Source of the DNA: CAYRIF01 sp964424205
GTDB taxonomy: Bacteria > Bacteroidota > Bacteroidia > Cytophagales > Cyclobacteriaceae
Reading direction: 5' to 3'
Assembly (NCBI GenBank): GCA_964424205.1
Contig: CAYRIF010000105.1
Span: forward strand, 1 to 11,448
Length of the DNA stretch: 11,448 nucleotides
Part shown: piece after piece, positions 9,101-11,448 of the stretch
Numbering within the stretch: position 1 is the stretch's first letter
Layout of the letters: each line of letters opens with the position of its first letter
Notes under the pieces: generated by a model
Seen by the model: only the letters and a program-made list of their open reading frames with translations
Told to the model about the DNA's origin: nothing
Database searches by the model: none
Translations under genes and position numbers: made by a program

Positions 9101-9255
9101 CAAAACGTGATTATGCGCCTGGATTTCATGAGATTGTTTGGAATGGAAGGGATGAAAGAAATAGCAGAATTTCTTCTGGAATTTATATTTATAAAATGAC
9201 GGTTAGGTCAGGTAACTTTTCCAAAAAGCTTTTCGGAAGAGTTGTTCTTCAGTAA
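3184..9255 (+). CDS. Giant T9SS-secreted SGNH/CE3-like esterase with cadherin-like repeats and CARDB domain
   Basis: A 2023-residue multidomain cell-surface or secreted protein. The ATG at 3184 is chosen because it opens a clean signal peptide (MKRIITTILFLLWFIAGFAA); an in-frame ATG 45 bp upstream lies inside the preceding gene and would bury the signal. Residues 22-255 are an SGNH/GDSL hydrolase, closest by eye to carbohydrate esterase family 3: IMPLGNSITYG with nucleophile Ser30, GFPG at 87-90, GTND at 143-146 (Asn145), and the catalytic pair Asp230 / His233 in DQYHPNPTGY. Block I has Asn29 where GDS usually has Asp. Then come a He_PIG-type Ig domain (256-346), nine cadherin-like repeats (347-1338), CARDB (1339-1457), an Ig-like domain (1461-1575), a module with PGKAYWLIV and GWNQIGNP (about 1585-1760), a Gly-rich linker (1763-1770), another beta-rich region and a T9SS type A sorting domain from FPNPF (1934) to the end. 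A likely role is deacetylating polysaccharide while bound to a surface or glycan; the substrate is unknown. Confidence 0.94.
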   Translation: MKRIITTILFLLWFIAGFAAQIKIMPLGNSITYGNNIGDLTVPRPLADRIAYRKDLYNLLSLGGYSFDFVGSETSGAPTVADGDNAGFPGITASQLESLLNTGVLDQTPSSPSGLAGHSNGDIITAGFYLDAFSPDAILLHIGTNDVATTTSTQIADILDEVDAYETRAGKTVPVFLALIIKNDPNDPATQTLNAAVQTMANARALGGDEIVVVDMENGAGINYATEMIDQYHPNPTGYSKMADLWYSEFSAYFLAPTITSLPITTATVGDTYTYDVQATGSTLPLTFSFNTSSVAPPVGMSIDSGTGVITWTPAELQVGAHAVEVKVEDGSGSYTQSFTITVGIDNAPPIFTKGADQNVDEDAGAQTITNWATGIDDGDPELTQTVTFNVVSNTNAGLFAAQPAISSTGTLTYTPVANENGSATIEIELNDGLISSATQTFTITVNAVNDVPTFTKGANQTKDEDVGAQTVVGWVTAMDDGDPDVTQALSFDIVSNSNAALFSTAPAISSIGTLTYTPALNAFGSATINVTISDNGSGVSPNQNTSAPQSFTITINAVNDAPTVTTSAGNTNFIEGAGAVAVDNSIVVQDVDDINLTSATVTISNNFVAAEDVLNFNNLGTGITGSYAAGVLSLSGNKSINNYQNVLRTVTYNNTSATPNTNNRTITFKVNDGDVHSNIASKIVLINDVNTAPQLTNGGINNVTVNEDAPNKTINLFDSFEDVEDADADMIYTVETITNPALFSATSVNATNGNLVLDFALNKFGTSNITVRCKDTGGLFIESTFLVTVNAVNDTPTTSGISNVSVIEDAPNSSISLFPSFADVEDTDANLVYVVQSNTNSSLFTTTTINATTGVLTLNYAPDKNGVATIVIKATDTGGKLITTSFTVTISAINDEPTLNNISNPAAINEESTQKTINLTGITAGPNETQTLAVTATSSDPALLEIISVNYTSPQSTGSIIYKPKPNAFGTAIVTVVVTDNGAGVLPNDNKITKSFSVTVNPINDAPEIDPLLSELTIFVNAGQQCVDLTGISSGPLESDNIIISASSSNPALIPNNASALKVIYTSPNATGQLCFTPAAGQTGQSTITLTVIDTGTPAKSVVKTFNVIVKSVNAEPTMDAIADQIIDEDEVASVTITGISAGVAESQVLTFALFSDNKAILDENDTSLTLDYTQGDATAVLNFAPKKDMSGVINITVTLTDDGPGTPPHDNEIISVFQLTVNAVNDVPTLDEIADQGIFAVNEIPPSVMLTGISDGAANETQNLTISASSDNQSLVTDASLSISYTAGSTMGTLSYTLVSGAEGEANITVTVMDDGASGTPNINSFSRTFKVTASKNPDLVITAIQLSNNDVSRGQNIKVTSTVKNEGNSTADNVILSYFFSANDTFENGLDDLLGTKEIGSVNAGAEDDWVSDALKIPASILPSTYYVIVIVDKSDNIVELDETNNSFFKPITVNNNQPPQINFVSGNPTVLGGDDASLTFIVEASDDTALPGNPVKLFYRGISSMTDFIEETAEVGDKINEYKYKLDRSFITKDSIGIEYRFEVKDATGSTFSTNLAHVNIKYKDRRIKFKLNYGKEKSDYQMVSVPLNLDKAGIVHVFEDNFGGYNTENWRMFGYNNTGTDKGYKEYKDGLTNITPGKAYWLIVRDEPGEDKKIIDVGEGITVTATKENPFQITLNTGWNQIGNPYNFNISWQDVLDFNENLDEVVISKTLKRYTSNANKSGYEDLDVLPRLSGAFVHVDKNITLKIPVIRNATVANGRSGSGGGDNSLESDNWQVNIDLFSGNTYSKINGFGMHVDAGDGRDGYDSPALPASNFTGDLSLKFNHSETENIFYNRDIVAIQDSYIWEFDLAANVEGENVELKWRDLQHAFPDKNLMLYDESIEEVVDMKVASSYRISRSNVSKFKVYYGDDAFIKEHLKPARVFLGQSFPNPFTYETTIPFSLTDANQNYEIEINIFNLAGQQIKRIAKRDYAPGFHEIVWNGRDERNSRISSGIYIYKMTVRSGNFSKKLFGRVVLQ
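4222..7197 (+). repeat. Nine tandem cadherin-like (VNDAPT-type) protein repeats
   Basis: Each unit begins with an Asn-led N(D/T/A)xP linker at residues 347, 450, 560, 691, 794, 895, 1005, 1115 and 1227 of the esterase, giving units of 103, 110, 131, 103, 101, 110, 110, 112 and 112 residues. Many carry acidic DED/NEDAP or DDGDP motifs typical of calcium-binding cadherin-like folds. By sequence they fall into groups: repeats 1-2 (KGA-Q-DED-GAQT), repeat 3 alone (long, with GITGSYAAGVLSLSG), repeats 4-5 (EDAPN, DVED-DA, DTGG) and repeats 6-9 (TGIS-G, with SxNxxL). They are protein-level repeats; the DNA has diverged. Such arrays usually act as stalks or adhesive surfaces. Confidence 0.88.
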
Positions 9256-9269
9256 ACATCGGTAATATC

Positions 9270-9313
9270 AAAAAAAGAGCGCTAAGAAATATATTTCTTA
9301 GCGCTATTTTTTT
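9270..9313 (+). terminator. Rho-independent terminator after the esterase gene
   Basis: Bases 9278-9305 form a perfect 28-base palindrome (left half AGCGCTAAGAAATA), folding as a 12-bp stem with an ATAT loop. It is followed by A and seven T residues (9307-9313) and preceded by a run of A. The hairpin starts 22 bases after the stop codon. Because A and T runs flank both sides it could also work on the opposite strand, though no minus-strand gene reaches it in this window. Confidence 0.93.
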
Positions 9314-9348
9314 ATCTAAATGACATACTGTATTCTAATTTTTTAAAC

Positions 9349-9389
9349 TATATTTATGCTTTGGTGATTGCTTTTACTTAAAGTTTTTG
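9349..9389 (+). promoter_or_regulatory. Weak promoter candidates for the sigma-factor operon
   Basis: Two weak options lie upstream of the sigma-factor start. One is a -7-like TATATTTA at 9349-9356 (last base off consensus), with no good -33 box. The other is TTTG at 9360-9363 with AGTTTTTG at 9382-9389, 18 bases apart. The first would place the whole leader inverted repeat in the transcript; the second would start transcription inside it. The operon must be promoted somewhere in 9314-9436 if the terminator works, but the exact site is not settled. Confidence 0.22.
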
Positions 9390-9432
9390 CCTGATAGATT
9401 TATAAGGGTTCTATCAATTTTTAGTAAAAGCA
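9369..9432 (+). promoter_or_regulatory. Long imperfect inverted repeat in the sigma-factor leader
   Basis: TGCTTTTACT (9369-9378) is the exact reverse complement of AGTAAAAGCA (9423-9432). After one T-T mismatch the stem continues with six pairs (9380-9385 with 9416-9421, one G-T). After a seven-base bulge (9386-9392) come six more perfect pairs (GATAGA at 9393-9398 with TCTATC at 9410-9415), closing an 11-base loop. The structure ends four bases before the ATG at 9437, so as RNA it could control ribosome access; as DNA it could be an operator. No T-run follows it, so it is not a terminator. It matches no riboswitch family I know. Confidence 0.42.
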
Positions 9433-9436
9433 GCAA

Positions 9437-9928
9437 ATGAATATTCAAGATTTTAAATTAATTTTTGATCAATACTATGAAAGTATCAAACGCTTTTTGT
9501 ATTATAAAGTCGGAGATATTGCAGTAGCCGAAGATATTGCGCAAGAGGTTTTTCTAAAAGCATGGGAGAAGAGAGAAAGTGTTAAATTGGAAACAGTAAA
9601 AAGTTTTCTTTATACGATTGCAGGAAATTTGGCAATAAACCATTTGAAGCACAGAAATATTGTTTTCAATTTTGTAAAAAATGACAGCGGACAGAAAGTC
9701 ACTAATTCTCCTGAATTTGAATTGGAGATGAAGGAGTTTAAACAAAAATTAGAAAATACATTGGCGGAAATGCCTGAAAATAGTAGAATAGTTTTTTTAA
9801 TGAATAGAATTGAAAAACTAAAGTATAGTGAAATTGCTGACCGCTTAGGACTAAGTGTGAAGGCAATTGAAAAACGGATGAGTATTGCACTGAAATATCT
9901 AAAAGAGAAGCTCGATCATTCGATATAA
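9437..9928 (+). CDS. ECF (sigma-70 family) RNA polymerase sigma factor, FecI/RpoE-like
   Basis: A 163-residue alternative sigma factor of typical ECF length. It redirects RNA polymerase to its target promoters once released by its anti-sigma factor. Region 2 spans about residues 6-75 with the conserved AEDIAQEVFLKAW (31-43) and SFLYTIAGNLAINHLK (56-71). A short variable linker follows. Region 4 spans about 108-160, with LAEMPENSRIVFLM and the helix-turn-helix YSEIADRLGLSVKAIEKRM (130-148). The next gene, 18 bp downstream, is a FecR-type anti-sigma factor, followed by an STN-domain receptor, so this is the iron-starvation-like or Bacteroidota polysaccharide-type trans-envelope signalling class. 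The inducing ligand is unknown. The leader carries a large inverted repeat that may affect its expression. Confidence 0.95.
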   Translation: MNIQDFKLIFDQYYESIKRFLYYKVGDIAVAEDIAQEVFLKAWEKRESVKLETVKSFLYTIAGNLAINHLKHRNIVFNFVKNDSGQKVTNSPEFELEMKEFKQKLENTLAEMPENSRIVFLMNRIEKLKYSEIADRLGLSVKAIEKRMSIALKYLKEKLDHSI

Positions 9929-9946
9929 TAATCTAACATAGTGCTT

Positions 9947-10897
9947 ATGAGGACTGAAGATGAATTTTTGAAACGATTGCTGAATGGAGAAATCTCCATG
10001 TCAGAAGAAAATGGTTTTTTTAATAAGGAAGGTAAATATGATGAGGTAAGTGATGCTTTGAAAATGTCCTCAGAATTTTCTGTGCCAAGTATAAAAAGTA
10101 AAGAACAGGCCTGGACTGAATTAGAAGCTAAATTATATGATGAAGTACCTAAATTAGGGCGAAACAAAGTAATTTTTCATTATAGAAAGAAACGTTTTTC
10201 GGTAATGGCGGTGGCAGCCTCCGTGGCTTTATTAATTGGTATTTATTTTGTTTTTCTTCAAAAGAATGAAACAATATTTATAACAGGCAATGGAGAAACA
10301 CGGGCGATTAAACTACCTGATAATTCTATTGCTACATTAAATGCTGATTCGAAAATTAGTTTTAATGCGGATGATTGGAATAATAATAGAATAATCCTGT
10401 TGAAAGGAGAAGCATTTTTTGAAGTAGAAAAAGGCAGTAAATTTAGTGTCGTTAATGATGATAAAGTTGTAGAAGTATTGGGAACAAGTTTTAATGTTAA
10501 ATCAAGAAATAATCTATATCAAGTAGCCTGTTTTACTGGAAAGGTGGCTGTTAAATTAGCCGCAGAAACTGTTAGATTAGAGAAAGGCGAGGCTATAAAT
10601 GTTATTAAAGAGGTGCTTTCTGAACCATTCACTTTCGAAAAGAAAAAGGTGAAAGGATGGGAAATTGGCAAGTTTTATTTTGATGAAGTACCATTGCAAG
10701 ATGTATTTGACGAGTTTGAGCGGCAGTATAATGTGCAGCTTGATTATACTAATGATGTTGCCACAAGGATATATAGTGGGTATTTTTCAAATAAAAATAT
10801 TAAAGATGCCTTGCAACTAATTTGTGATCCGATGCGTCTTAGTTACAAAGACCACGGTAATGGATTCATTACTGTAAAGTCGTATGCTGTTAAATGA
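9947..10897 (+). CDS. FecR-type anti-sigma factor with C-terminal DUF4974-like domain
   Basis: A 316-residue single-pass inner-membrane regulator that should hold the upstream sigma factor and release it on a signal from the outer-membrane receptor. Residues 1-82 are cytoplasmic, with no obvious zinc-binding motif. A basic stretch (YRKKRF, 79-84) precedes the membrane helix at about 85-104 (SVMAVAASVALLIGIYFVFL). The periplasmic FecR domain spans about 108-205 (GNGETRAIKLPDNSIATLNA, GEAFFEVEKG, VLGTSFNVKS). The C-terminal part, about 243-312 (FYFDEVPLQDVFDEFERQYN, DALQLICDPM), matches the STN-like DUF4974 domain found on Bacteroidota FecR proteins. A GTG two codons upstream (9941) is a possible alternative start; ATG at 9947 is preferred. 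The stop overlaps the next start in an ATGA, implying translational coupling. Confidence 0.93.
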   Translation: MRTEDEFLKRLLNGEISMSEENGFFNKEGKYDEVSDALKMSSEFSVPSIKSKEQAWTELEAKLYDEVPKLGRNKVIFHYRKKRFSVMAVAASVALLIGIYFVFLQKNETIFITGNGETRAIKLPDNSIATLNADSKISFNADDWNNNRIILLKGEAFFEVEKGSKFSVVNDDKVVEVLGTSFNVKSRNNLYQVACFTGKVAVKLAAETVRLEKGEAINVIKEVLSEPFTFEKKKVKGWEIGKFYFDEVPLQDVFDEFERQYNVQLDYTNDVATRIYSGYFSNKNIKDALQLICDPMRLSYKDHGNGFITVKSYAVK

Positions 10898-11448
10898 AGA
10901 TCGGAATCGTCATAATATTTATAGTATTGCTATTCCCTTTTTTAGGAATGGCGCAGCAAACACCACTTGTAATTAATGAAAATTTTCAAAACACGTCTTT
11001 AGTAAAGGTTGTTAAAAGACTCAAGCGACTTTATAAAGTTAAGTTTGCTTATGACCATAAATTGCTGGAAAATGTGACTGTGTCAAGGAATATTAAAAAA
11101 TTACCCCTGAAAGAAGCATTAGATAGGATTTTTGAAGACACAAATTTTAAGTATAGAATAATTGATAATACCGTTCTGATTATCCCTGTTGTAAATGGAA
11201 TTTCAAAAAAGACCAATACAAAGTATGCCATCAAAGGAATTGTGACCGATGAAGAAACGGGGGAGACACTTCCCTTTGCAGTATTGAATTTATATGGGTC
11301 TAGTAGGGGTGCAGTATCGAATGTTGATGGCTTTTTCACCTTATTGGAAATACCTAGCAATTTGACAACATTAGTGGTTAGTTACCTGGGATATTACAAA
11401 AAAATAATTAAAATTGAGACTGATAAGTCAAATAAATTCTTAAGAATC
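10894..11448 (+). CDS. STN-domain TonB-dependent receptor / signal transducer, N-terminal 185 residues (3' end outside window)
   Basis: The start of an outer-membrane transporter-transducer. Its ATG overlaps the anti-sigma stop by four bases. Residues 1-20 form a signal peptide (IVIIFIVLLFPFLGMA) with cleavage near AQQ. About 27-98 is an STN (secretin and TonB N-terminus) domain, with NTSLVKVVKRLKRLYKVKFA and LPLKEALDRIFEDTNFKYRI; by family knowledge it touches FecR in the periplasm to signal occupancy. About 111-185 is a carboxypeptidase-regulatory-like domain (IKGIVTDEETGETLPFAVLN, VSNVDGFFTL, VSYLGYYK). The plug and barrel are beyond the edge, so I cannot tell a FecA-like receptor from a SusC-like one, nor name the ligand. 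The frame stays open to the last base. Confidence 0.92.
   Translation, partial: MKIGIVIIFIVLLFPFLGMAQQTPLVINENFQNTSLVKVVKRLKRLYKVKFAYDHKLLENVTVSRNIKKLPLKEALDRIFEDTNFKYRIIDNTVLIIPVVNGISKKTNTKYAIKGIVTDEETGETLPFAVLNLYGSSRGAVSNVDGFFTLLEIPSNLTTLVVSYLGYYKKIIKIETDKSNKFLRI

Noticed and set aside
9941..9946. GTG start two codons upstream for the anti-sigma factor
   Set aside because: Possible, but ATG at 9947 is the more common codon and the two extra residues add nothing recognisable.
11049..11360. Minus-strand open frame of 103 codons at the right edge
   Set aside because: It is antisense to the STN and carboxypeptidase-regulatory-like domains of the receptor, which are convincingly coding on the plus strand.

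Overview
The window looks like chromosome of a low-GC, A+T-rich Bacteroidota, probably from a lineage with a type IX secretion system (T9SS), such as Cytophagales or Flavobacteriia. The evidence is a T9SS type A C-terminal sorting domain on a 2023-residue protein, TonB-dependent receptors that begin with a carboxypeptidase-regulatory-like domain, and an ECF sigma / FecR / STN-receptor trio whose anti-sigma factor has the Bacteroidota-type C-terminal domain. Start codons lack clear Shine-Dalgarno sequences, and several promoter-like sites fit the Bacteroidota TTTG / TAnnTTTG pattern. The genus is not resolved.

Layout. Positions 1-1837 (minus strand) hold the first 612 codons of a TonB-dependent outer-membrane receptor that runs off the left edge. 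Positions 1838-2447 are a 610-bp gene-free, A+T-rich divergent intergenic region with candidate promoters. Positions 2448-9255 (plus strand) hold a two-gene unit: a 241-residue exported protein of unknown function with a Kre9/KNH-like domain and a C-terminal membrane segment, and, 10 bp later, a very large secreted protein. The large protein has an N-terminal SGNH/GDSL hydrolase resembling carbohydrate esterase family 3, one Ig-like domain, nine cadherin-like repeats of the VNDAPT type, a CARDB domain, further beta-rich domains and a T9SS sorting domain. A strong hairpin terminator (9270-9313) closes the unit. Positions 9437-11448 hold a second plus-strand operon: an ECF sigma factor, a FecR-type anti-sigma factor, and the start of an STN-domain TonB-dependent receptor cut by the right edge. 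A long imperfect inverted repeat fills the leader just before the sigma-factor start.

How the genes may work together. The right-hand operon is a classical trans-envelope signalling cascade: receptor STN domain to FecR to ECF sigma, by family knowledge. Its targets are not visible here. The large secreted protein is best read as a surface-attached or released esterase/adhesin, probably acting on acetylated polysaccharide. Any link between the sigma system and the esterase unit or the left receptor is inference from proximity only. I see no mobile element, CRISPR array, tRNA or rRNA. The families are individually known; the points most worth follow-up are the giant esterase-adhesin with its small membrane-anchored partner, and the structured sigma-factor leader.
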